A stretch of DNA of 48,442 nt from the NCBI GenBank assembly GCA_002311655.1, contig DBYZ01000003.1, positions 1 through 48,442 on the forward strand. The letters are read 5' to 3'. This DNA is from Bacteroidales bacterium UBA1173 (GTDB lineage: Bacteria > Bacteroidota > Bacteroidia > Bacteroidales > F082). How positions within the stretch are numbered: the first letter of the stretch is position 1; every line of letters starts with the position of its first letter. Below the pieces are notes generated by a model. The model saw only the letters and a list, made by a program, of their open reading frames with translations, was not told where the DNA came from and searched no databases. Positions 7,034-15,558 of the stretch are shown piece after piece. A program made the translations under genes and the position numbers.

Positions 7034-8797
7034 ATGAAACAGTTCTTCAAATTCATGTTTGCCTCATGCCTTGGCTCGGCGTTGATGCTGATAATTTTGT
7101 TCATCGTAATGTTATGGATGATAGGTTCAAGCTCAAACAGCACCGTCACAGTCAAGCCGAAATCAGTGCTTTATATGAACCTCAACTATGAGATTCCTGA
7201 GAGGACAACAGACGGTGATTTAACAGCGGCATTGATGGGACTTCAAAACAGCAACGCCGACCAATCGGGATTGAACGACATCATAGCCAACATCGACGAG
7301 GCAAAAAACGACCCTAACATCAGCGGAATTTTCCTCGAGTTATCGTCAGTCGGGACATCGACAGCAAATATCGAAGAGTTGAGACATCATATCATAAGTT
7401 TCAGAGAATCAGGGAAGTTTGTCATCACCTATTCGGAGACGATGGCTCAAAACGCATATTATCTTGCCACCGCAGGCGATGAGATTTACATCAATCCCGA
7501 CGGAATGCTCGACATCCACGGAATGGCTTCACAGATAATGTTTTACAAGAATCTCTTGGACAAACTCGATATAGAAATCCAAATCATCAGAGGCCCGAAC
7601 AACAAATTCAAGAGCGCTGTAGAGCCTTATTTCCTTGATAAAATGAGCGATGCAAACCGCGAGCAGATGACAAAACTGCTCAACAGCATGTGGTTTAAAG
7701 TCGTGAGTGACATCAGCGTGTCGAGAAATATCAGCATAGCCAAAATCAATGAGTTGGCTGACAATTTATCGCTGACTTTCGATGCGAAAGTTGCCTTGAA
7801 CGAAGGTTTTGTCGACGGATTGGCTTACCGCGATGAAATCATTGCAAGAATCAAAGACTTGGCAGGTATTGAGAAGTCAAAGAAAATCAATGTGTTGACG
7901 AACTCACAATATGCCAGCGCAAGACCTGAGACTAAGGCAAAAGCAGACAAAATCGCTCTAATTTATGCCAACGGACAGATTATCGACGGCAACGGTGATG
8001 ATTCGACTATAGGTTCAATAACATTGTCGAAAGCCATTAGAGAAGCTCGCGAAAACAAGAGTGTGAAAGCCATTGTGATGCGTGTCAACTCACCTGGAGG
8101 CAGCGCTTTGGCATCGGAGGTGATTCGTCGCGAAGTTGAGCTGGCAAAAGCCGCGAAACCGTTCATCATCTCTATGGGAAGTTACGCCGCATCAGGTGGT
8201 TACTGGATCTCAACAGAAGGCGACCGTATCTTTGCCGACCCGACGACTTTGACAGGTTCCATTGGCGTTTTCGGCACATTCCCGAATGCCAAGAAATTCC
8301 TCAACGAGACAGTCGGCTTGACATTTGACGTGGTAAAAACCAACGAAAACGCTGATTTCGGTAGCATCGCCGAGCCTTTGACAGACTATCAGAAAAAGAT
8401 GTTACAGAAATACGTCGGCAACACATATAACGACTTTACAGCGCTTGTTGCACGCACCCGCGGCTTGCGCCAAACTTACGTCGACTCCATCGGTCAGGGC
8501 AGAGTCTGGGCCGGCACCGACGCTTTGGAACTCGGACTTGTCGACGAACTTGGCGGTCTTGACAAAGCCATCGAGTATGCTGCCAACACAGCCAATTTGA
8601 CAGACTATTCCATTAAGACTTATCCGAAACAGAAGGATCTGATGGAGACACTGATTGGCGGAAATATTCAGGAGCCGTACACCAAGTCGCTGATTAAGAA
8701 CAAATTAGGAAAGAATTACACATATCTTGAAACTATTGACAACATTTCAAAACTTGATGGTGTTCAAGCTTTGATGCCATTCATGATTGTTGAATAA
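7034..8797 (+). CDS. sppA: signal peptide peptidase SppA, 67-kDa tandem-domain type
   Basis: SppA is a membrane-anchored Ser/Lys protease that degrades cleaved signal peptides. The 587-residue protein has one N-terminal membrane anchor (residues ~10-31) and two tandem S49 (crotonase-like) halves, like E. coli SppA. The general-base lysine is K193 in KFKSAVEP in the first half, and the nucleophile is S387 in SYAASGGYWIST in the second, so the composite active site appears intact. Supporting motifs are AYYLATAGDEIYINPDG and VMRVNSPGGSALASE. The acyltransferase gene follows after 8 bases and is probably co-transcribed. Confidence 0.96.
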   Translation: MKQFFKFMFASCLGSALMLIILFIVMLWMIGSSSNSTVTVKPKSVLYMNLNYEIPERTTDGDLTAALMGLQNSNADQSGLNDIIANIDEAKNDPNISGIFLELSSVGTSTANIEELRHHIISFRESGKFVITYSETMAQNAYYLATAGDEIYINPDGMLDIHGMASQIMFYKNLLDKLDIEIQIIRGPNNKFKSAVEPYFLDKMSDANREQMTKLLNSMWFKVVSDISVSRNISIAKINELADNLSLTFDAKVALNEGFVDGLAYRDEIIARIKDLAGIEKSKKINVLTNSQYASARPETKAKADKIALIYANGQIIDGNGDDSTIGSITLSKAIREARENKSVKAIVMRVNSPGGSALASEVIRREVELAKAAKPFIISMGSYAASGGYWISTEGDRIFADPTTLTGSIGVFGTFPNAKKFLNETVGLTFDVVKTNENADFGSIAEPLTDYQKKMLQKYVGNTYNDFTALVARTRGLRQTYVDSIGQGRVWAGTDALELGLVDELGGLDKAIEYAANTANLTDYSIKTYPKQKDLMETLIGGNIQEPYTKSLIKNKLGKNYTYLETIDNISKLDGVQALMPFMIVE

Positions 8798-8805
8798 GAT
8801 TTGCG

Positions 8806-9954
8806 ATGATACCAGAACATTTCGAAGACATAAGATCATATTTGGATGAGGAGATTCCATCGGCAATGGAATACTTCATCAACGATGAGACATCGATTTC
8901 GATGGCAAAACTTGTACTTCCCGACAAGTCGGACGATGAAATCAAGGCATTGTTGAGAAGCATCCAGACCACTGACGAGTTTCAGCACATCATGATGACT
9001 CGTTTTGTCAAACTAATAGTTTCAACCACAATGAAAGGCGTTGAAACTCAGGGTTTTAACCTTTTAGACAAAAAGAAAGCTTATCTATTTACCGGCAATC
9101 ATCGTGACATCACCCTTGATGCATTTATTTTACAGATGCACATGCTCGAAAACGGTTTGGAGACCTGCAACATAGCATTTGGCGACAACCTCATTTTAAA
9201 CAAAACCATTGAGATTTTCAGCAAGTCGAACAAGATGTTTAAAGTCCTCAGGTCGCAGAATGTCAGAGAGTTAGCTCAAAATTCGCAACATCTTTCCGAT
9301 TATATAAGGTATTTGATTCGTAACAACAAATCGGTGTGGATTGCCCAACGCAACGGCCGAACCAAGGACGGCAACGACAAGACTGACCACGGCTTGATTA
9401 GTATGTTTTCGATGTCGGGTGACAGACAAAATTTGGTACCGAATTTGGCAGAGTTGAACATCACCCCTATCGCCACGTCGTATGAATACGAGCCTTGCGC
9501 GATGATGAAAGCCAGAGAAAGCTACATTAAGGAACGCGACGGAGTGTATGTCAAGAAGCCGATGGAGGACATGGACAGCATCATTTCAGGCATCAGGAAA
9601 AAGAAAGGCACAATGAGCATAGTGATTTGTCCCACAATCACTTACGACGACTTAAAACCATTTGAAGGGGCAGACAAACACGAGATTGTGACTGCTGTGG
9701 CAAACATGATTGACGAAAGGATTTACGCCAATTATAGGCTTTATCCAAATAATTACATCGCAAACGATTGGTTATCAGGAACTTCCACGTATAAAAAGTT
9801 TTACACCCAAGAAGAAAAAGACACGTTCAAGGCTTATTGCGACAAGATTTTCTCAAAGCTATACGAAGAACTCGGAAGCGAGGCAGAAAAGCGCTTTACC
9901 GAGATTTTACTGGGAATTTACGCTATTCCAGTGGAGAACAAATTACATCGCTAA
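8806..9954 (+). CDS. PlsC/GPAT-type glycerophospholipid acyltransferase family protein
   Basis: The protein (382 aa) probably transfers acyl chains to glycerol phosphate or a related lipid at the inner membrane. The catalytic block is at residues ~95-107, FTGNHRDITLDAFIL. It resembles the NHxxxxD motif of the family, but with five residues between His99 and Asp105, or with Asp101 in an HRD arrangement. A later AQRNGRTKDGNDKTDHGLI resembles the phosphate-binding FxEGxR block region. There is no signal peptide or clear membrane helix. The first ~80 residues are helical and specific to this group. It follows sppA by 8 bases. The last 12 bases overlap the 3' end of the convergent ABC-F gene. Substrate is unknown; it is not the canonical plsC. 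Confidence 0.78.
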   Translation: MIPEHFEDIRSYLDEEIPSAMEYFINDETSISMAKLVLPDKSDDEIKALLRSIQTTDEFQHIMMTRFVKLIVSTTMKGVETQGFNLLDKKKAYLFTGNHRDITLDAFILQMHMLENGLETCNIAFGDNLILNKTIEIFSKSNKMFKVLRSQNVRELAQNSQHLSDYIRYLIRNNKSVWIAQRNGRTKDGNDKTDHGLISMFSMSGDRQNLVPNLAELNITPIATSYEYEPCAMMKARESYIKERDGVYVKKPMEDMDSIISGIRKKKGTMSIVICPTITYDDLKPFEGADKHEIVTAVANMIDERIYANYRLYPNNYIANDWLSGTSTYKKFYTQEEKDTFKAYCDKIFSKLYEELGSEAEKRFTEILLGIYAIPVENKLHR

Positions 9955-11859
9955 TTCGCCCCATTTGTCGATGAGATACTGCAAATCTTCTTTCTTTTTG
10001 CCGTAATTCCAATAAAAATTGTCATCGACTTTTATTTCAGGATGAGCTAAAGGATTCGCCATAACCTCATCAAGTTCAGCGAGTTCCTTTTCAAGAGCAT
10101 CGATTTGTTCCTCTAATTTTTTAATCTCCTTCTCAACACGGCGTTTCTCGCGATCATCGGCTTTTTTCGCCTCGTAATCGATTTTATTTTGCGAAACTGT
10201 TGGTGTCTGTTGCTGTTGCACCTTCTGCTGACGATTAAGGTCGTCGAGCTCTTTGAGGCGTTTTTCCTCAAGGAAATCGTAGATGTCGCCGATATATTCT
10301 TTTATGTGAGGCTTTTTGAATTCGTAGACTTTTGTTGTCAGCCCCTGAAGGAAGTCACGGTCGTGGGAAACCACGATGAGAGTGCCGTCAAACTGCAGCA
10401 GTGCCGACTTGAGAATGTCCTTCGAGAGCATGTCGAGGTGGTTGGTAGGCTCATCGAGAACCAGCAGATTCGTTGGGAAAAGCAGCATTTTTGCCAGCGA
10501 CAGACGTGCTTTTTCGCCACCAGACAACACCTTGACTTTTTTGTCGATAGTCTCGCCACTGAACAGAAACGCTCCGAGCAGCGATTTCACCTTCACGCGC
10601 ATGTCACCGACAGCCACATCGTCCAAAGTCTCGAACACCGTCTTCTCCGGGTCGAGCATATCCTGTTGATTCTGAGCGTAGTAGCCTATTTTCACTTCAT
10701 GTCCGAGTTTCACCTCGCCAGTATGGTCAAGCACGCCACAGATTATCTTCGCCAAGGTAGATTTTCCTTCGCCGTTACGTCCAACGAAAGCTATCTTCTC
10801 CCCTCGCGGGATGAGCAAATTGATGTCATTGAGAATGTTTTTCTCGCCGTAAGATTTGGACACGTGGTTCAATTCCAGTGTCACCTTGCCGGAATGAGGC
10901 GCAGGCGGAAACTTAAAATGCATCACCGATTTGTCACGGTCGTCGATTTCCACGACATCCATTTTCTCGAGCTGTTTCACTCGCGACTGCACCTGTTTGG
11001 CTTTAGTCGCTTTATATCGGAAACGCTCAATAAATGCTTCTATTTCCTTAATCTCACGCTGTTGGTTGTCGAAAGCCGCCTTCTGCATGTCGATACGTTC
11101 CTCGCGACGCTCCACGAACTCGGTGTAGGCGCATTTGTAGTCGTAAATCTTACCGCCCGAAATCTCTATTGTTCGAATCGTGATATGGTCGAGGAATGCA
11201 CGGTCATGCGACACCATAAAGATGGCGCCGTAGTAACTCTTCAAATAACCTTCGAGCCACTGAATTGACTCTATGTCGAGGTGGTTGGTAGGCTCGTCGA
11301 GAAGCAGCAGTTTCGGCTTTCGAAGCAATATCTTAGCCAACTCCACACGCATCTGCCAGCCGTTGCTGAACTCGTTCATCTCACGTACCATGTCCTCATG
11401 ATCGAAGCCGAGACCTACGAGGATACGCTCCGCCTCACCTTCCGCTGAGTGACCGCCGATGAGTGTCAGACGTTCGTTGAGGGCACTCATTCGCTCGCAG
11501 AGTTTCTGATAGCCATCACTTTCATAATCAGTGCGTTGTGCAAGCTCATCCTGCAGCTGCGCCAGTTTCTTCTCAATCTGATGATACTCTTCAAAAGCCG
11601 TCATCGTCTCTTCGAGAACGGTCTTGGTTGAATGAATATTTTTCTCCTGTGGCAGGTAGCCTATTGTGACGTCATCCGACATCACCACATTGCCGTGCGA
11701 TGGCTGCTCAAGACCAGCGATTATTCGGATCAGGGTGGTTTTTCCCGCGCCGTTTTTGCCCACGAGACCGATGCGGTCCTTCTCCCGAATCATGAAATTG
11801 ATGTCGGTAAACAAGTCCTGACCGGTAAAATGTATGCTCAGATTTTGAATTGAAATCAT
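9943..11859 (-). CDS. ABC-F family ATPase (ribosome-associated, Uup/YdiF-like)
   Basis: ABC-F proteins have two ATPase domains and no membrane domain; they act on the ribosome in translation or antibiotic protection. In the 638-residue product, Walker A1 is GKNGAGKT (34-41), signature 1 is SNGWQMR near 165-171 and Walker B1 is LLLLDEPTNHLD. A charged interdomain linker spans ~245-315. Walker A2 is GRNGEGKST (360-368), signature 2 is LSGGEKARL and Walker B2 is LLVLDEPTNHLD. A C-terminal coiled coil lies at ~565-600. The frame stays open 22 codons upstream, but MISIQNLSIHFTGQ at 11859 is the family start and leaves one base after the queD stop, indicating coupling. Whether it is housekeeping or protective cannot be told from sequence. 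Confidence 0.92.
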   Translation of the reverse strand: MISIQNLSIHFTGQDLFTDINFMIREKDRIGLVGKNGAGKTTLIRIIAGLEQPSHGNVVMSDDVTIGYLPQEKNIHSTKTVLEETMTAFEEYHQIEKKLAQLQDELAQRTDYESDGYQKLCERMSALNERLTLIGGHSAEGEAERILVGLGFDHEDMVREMNEFSNGWQMRVELAKILLRKPKLLLLDEPTNHLDIESIQWLEGYLKSYYGAIFMVSHDRAFLDHITIRTIEISGGKIYDYKCAYTEFVERREERIDMQKAAFDNQQREIKEIEAFIERFRYKATKAKQVQSRVKQLEKMDVVEIDDRDKSVMHFKFPPAPHSGKVTLELNHVSKSYGEKNILNDINLLIPRGEKIAFVGRNGEGKSTLAKIICGVLDHTGEVKLGHEVKIGYYAQNQQDMLDPEKTVFETLDDVAVGDMRVKVKSLLGAFLFSGETIDKKVKVLSGGEKARLSLAKMLLFPTNLLVLDEPTNHLDMLSKDILKSALLQFDGTLIVVSHDRDFLQGLTTKVYEFKKPHIKEYIGDIYDFLEEKRLKELDDLNRQQKVQQQQTPTVSQNKIDYEAKKADDREKRRVEKEIKKLEEQIDALEKELAELDEVMANPLAHPEIKVDDNFYWNYGKKKEDLQYLIDKWGELAM

Positions 11860-11860
11860 C

Positions 11861-12295
11861 TTATTCCTCTCTCCATTCAGCGATGTTATCGCGTGTCTCT
11901 TGAAGCGTAATGCTATATAACTCAACGTGTTGCGGCAGACGTTTCTTTATTCTTTCGGCGAAATCAGACAACATGTTCTCTGTTGTCGGCTGATAAGGCA
12001 ACTCGACGACCTTGTCGAAATTACGTTTTGTTATCTCGACAAAATCTTCCGGCATATTGTTTCCGATAATGAACGCATGGTCGAATTTATCCACAACTTC
12101 CTGATTAACAATCTGTTTCAAGTCATGAAAATCGATTACCATGCCGTTTTTCGGGTTACCGGGCTCGTCGAGTGGCATGCCTTTCACCGTCACGCGCAGT
12201 TCGTAAGAATGCCCGTGGATGTTACGACATTTGCCGTCGTAGCCGTTGAGAGCGTGCGCCGCCTCGAAATGGAATATTTTTGTAAGATAAAACAT
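11861..12295 (-). CDS. queD: 6-carboxytetrahydropterin synthase / 6-pyruvoyl-tetrahydropterin synthase homologue
   Basis: QueD converts 7,8-dihydroneopterin triphosphate to 6-carboxy-tetrahydropterin on the path to queuosine and preQ1. The 144-residue protein has the zinc ligands H14 (FEAAHAL), H27 and H29 (NIHGHSY) and the catalytic C23 (GKCRNIHGHS). Further family motifs are GMVIDFHDLK, the PTTENML segment and a C-terminal ITLQETRDNIAEW with the substrate-binding Glu. The C-x3-HGH arrangement supports QueD rather than eukaryotic PTPS. Its ATG overlaps the TAA of the endonuclease gene by one base, and the ABC-F gene starts one base after its stop. No other queuosine genes are visible here. 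Confidence 0.9.
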   Translation of the reverse strand: MFYLTKIFHFEAAHALNGYDGKCRNIHGHSYELRVTVKGMPLDEPGNPKNGMVIDFHDLKQIVNQEVVDKFDHAFIIGNNMPEDFVEITKRNFDKVVELPYQPTTENMLSDFAERIKKRLPQHVELYSITLQETRDNIAEWREE

Positions 12296-13344
12296 TATTG
12301 CACTACAACTTTTTTAAGTACCGAGTTGCCGTTTGTGGAGACGACATTCATGAAATATATGCCGCTGTTGAAGCCGCTCAGGTCGATTGAAGTCTGTTCA
12401 TCGTTATCCGTAACATCAAGAGTAAGAACGAGTTGTCCCATCGAGTTATACATATAAACCGCATCAAGGTTCTCGCCTTTTATATTGACTGTCGATGTGG
12501 TAGGGTTAGGCCAAACGTTTACCAAAACCGTAAATTCGTTCTCTTCGACACTCCAATACGGATCCCAAATCCTGTCGGCAAACTCAGGATAATCGACAAA
12601 CGGATTTCTGTTTCCCTGAATATTGTAAACCGCATTGTTTCTGCTGATTTCCTTGTCATCGACAGGATCTTCCTCATGCCAACGCAGCAACATGTTCAGC
12701 GCCCAATCTTTGATGACCGATTTATTCGTCATGTCGGAGCTTCCCCAGCTGTTATCTTCCTGATAATAACGCACACTGACGTAGAGCAGTGCACGTGCCA
12801 CATCGCCTTTATATTCATCGATAGGCTCGAACACGGTGCCGTTGAATCCGCTGATTTTATTATTACCCAGTTTGCTGCCGTTGCTGGAAGTCCACGATGC
12901 GCCCGACACCTCGCCGAAAGCGTAGTTGCCACGTCGATTGTTGACGTATCCGTCGGTAGGATATACATGATGAAGGTCGGTTTTATTGGTGCCGTCGTTG
13001 TTTGACCACGACTGAGCCCACAGATGCTCACGGTTGTAGCAGTCGCCTTCGCCGCTGTAGCTGCCGCATTGGTCGGAGCCGAAATTAAACTGGTAAGGAG
13101 GTGTTCCGTTCGGCACGTCGGAATAGATATCCCAAACTTTTCCGTTAGGTTTCCTGTCAGTTTGCTGATATGCGCTCCACAATCCGCTGTAAGATACGTG
13201 GTCGTCGTTCTTTATGATGTTATGCAAAGCGGCTTTCAAGGAGTTACCCGTAAGGCCTTCGGTGCCGTTGTAATATCCTTGAGGCTGGGCGGCAAGTGTA
13301 ATAGCCGCAATCATCAAGGTTAAAAATACGTATAATTTTCTCAT
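12295..13344 (-). CDS. secreted endonuclease I family nuclease with T9SS C-terminal sorting domain
   Basis: This is a predicted extracellular metal-dependent DNase/RNase of the EndA/EndoI group. A signal peptide (MRKLYVFLTLMIAAITLAAQ) is followed by the nuclease at ~25-260. The beta-beta-alpha-metal active-site region is NREHLWAQSW (H107) and DLHHVYPTDGYVNNRRGN (H125, N135/N136, R138). The last ~75 residues form a T9SS type A sorting domain with VNVWPNPTTSTVNI, VYMYNSMGQLV and SGIYFMNVVS. The frame opens 12 codons earlier, but the signal peptide fits a start at 13344 (349 aa). It lies 37 bases after the MntP-like gene and overlaps queD by one base. Likely roles are nutrient scavenging from DNA or degrading extracellular DNA traps; both are inference. 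Confidence 0.93.
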   Translation of the reverse strand: MRKLYVFLTLMIAAITLAAQPQGYYNGTEGLTGNSLKAALHNIIKNDDHVSYSGLWSAYQQTDRKPNGKVWDIYSDVPNGTPPYQFNFGSDQCGSYSGEGDCYNREHLWAQSWSNNDGTNKTDLHHVYPTDGYVNNRRGNYAFGEVSGASWTSSNGSKLGNNKISGFNGTVFEPIDEYKGDVARALLYVSVRYYQEDNSWGSSDMTNKSVIKDWALNMLLRWHEEDPVDDKEISRNNAVYNIQGNRNPFVDYPEFADRIWDPYWSVEENEFTVLVNVWPNPTTSTVNIKGENLDAVYMYNSMGQLVLTLDVTDNDEQTSIDLSGFNSGIYFMNVVSTNGNSVLKKVVVQ

Positions 13345-13381
13345 TATCAATATATTATGTTCGTAAGTGATTATTTTCAAA

Positions 13382-13921
13382 TTAAATTATTGCCACAAAA
13401 CCAGTGGCAAGTACAGCTAATGCTGCAGCGATGTTTAACAAACTGTTAACCAACAATTTCGTTTGCGAAAATTTGGTTCCAATACCAATAAGACCCCAGA
13501 TCATGGAGAGGCCGATAATTAATAAAGGTGTGATACCGCCAAATAAAGGCAAAAATGCGTCTCCAGATATCAAGCCGGCGAATAAAGCGTTGATACCCAA
13601 AGCGATAGAAAGGATTATCAGTTGTTTTGGTTTGTCGATGAGGAAAAGGTTCTTTCCGCTTTTGATTTTCAGTGTGTCCATCACCATCCTGAATGCTATC
13701 ATGAAGCAGATGATGAGGACGATGACTTTGGCAAAGCCTTCGAAACGGTGCATGAAGGTGCCGCCGAGCAATGAGCCGAGCCAATACATCAGCCCCTGCC
13801 CTGCCGACAATGCGCACACAAAAAGCATGTTACGCCACCAACCGTTTTTTTGTTCAACATTGAACGCAGTGGAGGCGACGCAGACGCAGAAGGTTAATGC
13901 TATGATAAAAAGGTAATACAT
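13382..13921 (-). CDS. six-helix membrane protein resembling MntP-type manganese exporters
   Basis: The 179-residue protein is almost entirely hydrophobic, with about six membrane helices arranged as two similar halves, in keeping with the MntP/LysE-superfamily fold. Similar features are the length, the short basic loop between halves (KIKSGKNLFLIDKPKQ), and a fourth helix beginning LSIALGINALFAGL. True MntP proteins have a transport aspartate in both repeat motifs (MDAFA, SIDAMAVG); here the positions read ASTAFN and GINALFAG, so both acidic residues are missing. Manganese transport is therefore doubtful. It is separated from the upstream tryptophanase gene by an 81-base hairpin-forming repeat and precedes the endonuclease gene. 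Confidence 0.6.
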   Translation of the reverse strand: MYYLFIIALTFCVCVASTAFNVEQKNGWWRNMLFVCALSAGQGLMYWLGSLLGGTFMHRFEGFAKVIVLIICFMIAFRMVMDTLKIKSGKNLFLIDKPKQLIILSIALGINALFAGLISGDAFLPLFGGITPLLIIGLSMIWGLIGIGTKFSQTKLLVNSLLNIAAALAVLATGFVAII

Positions 13922-13931
13922 CCTTCAGTTT

Positions 13932-13999
13932 GGAGTTTGAAGTTTGAAGTTTGAAGTTAATGGATGACCAAAAACTTCAAACTTCACACTTCAAACTTC
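13932..13999. repeat. heptamer-repeat inverted element between tryptophanase and MntP-like genes
   Basis: The left arm (13932-13958) is built from tandem TTTGAAG units. The right arm (13973-13999) is its reverse complement with two mismatches in 27, around a 14-base loop. It ends three bases from the tryptophanase stop, so in the minus-strand transcript it could form a strong hairpin acting as terminator or 3' stabiliser. The short tandem units could also vary in number by slippage. Confidence 0.8.
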
Positions 14000-14002
14000 A
14001 CA

Positions 14003-15379
14003 TTATTTCAATCTCTTGAATTGGCAGGTAAAGTGGCGCATAAGCTCAGCTTCCCATGTGATTTCCAAACCACGTTTGATGGTGTTACGACGGTCGTAGA
14101 CGTTCTTCAGAGCGGCTGCGATGACGTCCATGTGGTTGTTGGTGTAAACACGGCGTGGGATGCAGAGACGCACGAAGTCGTTGCCACCGAAACGGTTCTC
14201 GCGTGTGACAGGGTCACGGTCAGCGAGGACGTAACCGATTTCGCAAGCACGGATACCAGCCTCGAGGTAGAGTTCGCATGTCAAAGTCTGTGCTGGGAAC
14301 TCTTCCTTAGGGATGTTGGTCAAGACCTTGTCAGCGTCGACGAAGATAGCGTGACCGCCAGCAGGACGCTGGTAAGGGATGCCGTATTCATCCAATTTTG
14401 AAGCGAGGTAGTGAACCTGTTTGATACGTGTCTCGACCATGTCGAATTCGATGTTTTCCTTCAAACCGACGGCGAGAGCGTCCATGTCACGGCCGTTCAT
14501 ACCACCGTATGTAAGGAAGCCTTCGAACGGGATGCAGAACAATTTTGCACCTTCGTACCATTCTTTCTTATTTGTTGCGATGAAACCACCCATATTGACG
14601 AGAGCGTCTTTCTTTGCTGACATTGTCATTGCATCAGCGTATGAATACATCTCTTTTGCAATCTCGCGGAGGGTCTTGTTTTCGTAACCTTTTTCACGTG
14701 TCTTGATGAAGTAGCAGTTCTCGATGAAACGTGCGCTGTCGACGACTACCGGCACGCCGTATTTGTGGCAGAGCTCGCATGTCTCGCGGACGTTCTGCAT
14801 TGACACAGGCTGACCGCCGACGGTGTTGTTAGTCACTGTGAGGACCATGAAAGGCACGTTGCCTTTGTTCTCTTTCAACACTTTCTCGAGTTTCTCGAGG
14901 CTGACGTTACCTTTGAAAGGCACTTCGAGCTGGGTGTCGTAAGCCTCAGGCACTGTCACGTCGATAGCGAAAGCTTTACGGCTCTCGATATGACCTTTTG
15001 TAGTGTCAAAGTGAGCGTTGCCAGGGATGACCTGACCAGGCTTCACGAGGTAGCTGAACAGCACATTCTCGGCTGCGCGGCCCTGGTGTGTAGGGATAAC
15101 ATATTCAAAACCAGTGAGTTCGGTGATGGTGTCTTTCATGTGATAGAATGAACGTGCACCGCCGTAGCTCTCGTCACCCATCATCATGGCGCTCCACTGA
15201 CGGTCGCTCATGGCACCTGTACCAGAGTCGGTGAGGAGGTCGATATAGACATAGTCGCTCTTCAGCATGAAGATGTTGTTGTGGGCTTCTTCGAGCCATT
15301 TTTCACGTTGTTCACGAGTGGATTTCTTAATGGGTTCAACCATCTTGATTTTCCACGCTTCTGCAAATGGTAATTCCAT
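14003..15379 (-). CDS. tnaA: tryptophanase (PLP-dependent beta-eliminating lyase)
   Basis: This PLP enzyme should split L-tryptophan into indole, pyruvate and ammonia in the cytoplasm. The 458-residue protein starts MELPFAEAWKIKMVEP, the typical Bacteroidales start. The PLP lysine is K257 in SYADAMTMSAKKDALVNMGG, and THQGRAAEN near 97-105 contacts PLP. The close alternative, tyrosine phenol-lyase, has Arg381 in an MERG motif for the phenol ring. Here the equivalent is CEIG with isoleucine at 381, as in tryptophanase (VEIG), so tryptophanase is preferred. The frame is open 43 codons upstream, but a -7 box at 15417-15424 lies within that extension, so the start is 15379. No tnaC-like leader peptide or TnaB permease is next to it. 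Confidence 0.88.
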   Translation of the reverse strand: MELPFAEAWKIKMVEPIKKSTREQREKWLEEAHNNIFMLKSDYVYIDLLTDSGTGAMSDRQWSAMMMGDESYGGARSFYHMKDTITELTGFEYVIPTHQGRAAENVLFSYLVKPGQVIPGNAHFDTTKGHIESRKAFAIDVTVPEAYDTQLEVPFKGNVSLEKLEKVLKENKGNVPFMVLTVTNNTVGGQPVSMQNVRETCELCHKYGVPVVVDSARFIENCYFIKTREKGYENKTLREIAKEMYSYADAMTMSAKKDALVNMGGFIATNKKEWYEGAKLFCIPFEGFLTYGGMNGRDMDALAVGLKENIEFDMVETRIKQVHYLASKLDEYGIPYQRPAGGHAIFVDADKVLTNIPKEEFPAQTLTCELYLEAGIRACEIGYVLADRDPVTRENRFGGNDFVRLCIPRRVYTNNHMDVIAAALKNVYDRRNTIKRGLEITWEAELMRHFTCQFKRLK

Positions 15380-15416
15380 AATTTTATAATTTAAATCATT
15401 AATTTCTAAAGGTCTG

Positions 15417-15424
15417 CAAAAGTA
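15417..15424 (-). promoter_or_regulatory. -7 promoter box for tryptophanase
   Basis: The minus strand reads TACTTTTG (TAnnTTTG), 38 bases before the ATG. It rules out the longer open frame as the start. Confidence 0.6.
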
Positions 15425-15527
15425 CGATTTTTTTTGAAACATCCGTATCCTTAAGAATAATTTTTCCGCTTCAAAAGCATTTTTTGTCATTTCAGAATTT
15501 TTTTGCATTTTTTTTGAAAAAATGAAT

Positions 15528-15535
15528 TATTTTTG
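15528..15535 (+). promoter_or_regulatory. -7 promoter box for the TonB-dependent receptor-like gene
   Basis: TATTTTTG matches TAnnTTTG, 24 bases before the ATG at 15559. Confidence 0.6.
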
Positions 15536-15558
15536 CATCTGTGAAAATAGATTAAAAA

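Noticed and set aside
8806..9954. Assignment as the essential PlsC acyltransferase
   Set aside because: The HRDITLD spacing and long helical N-terminus differ from canonical PlsC (NHxxxxD, about 240 residues), so only a family-level call is made.
10189..11268. Long open frame antisense to the ABC-F gene (about 359 codons)
   Set aside because: It mirrors the codon pattern of the ABC-F gene, has no family features and no promoter box; the sense strand has complete ATPase motifs.
13927..14000. Possible CRISPR array from the TTTGAAG repeats
   Set aside because: Units are 7 bases, contiguous and without spacers, and the two halves are inverted copies.
14003..15379. Tyrosine phenol-lyase as an alternative for the tryptophanase
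   Set aside because: The arginine that binds the phenol ring in tyrosine phenol-lyase (381, MERG) is isoleucine here within CEIG, as in tryptophanases.
15380..15558. A tnaC-like leader peptide or riboswitch upstream of tryptophanase
   Set aside because: The predicted leader is only about 30 bases, with no Trp-containing short frame or structured element.
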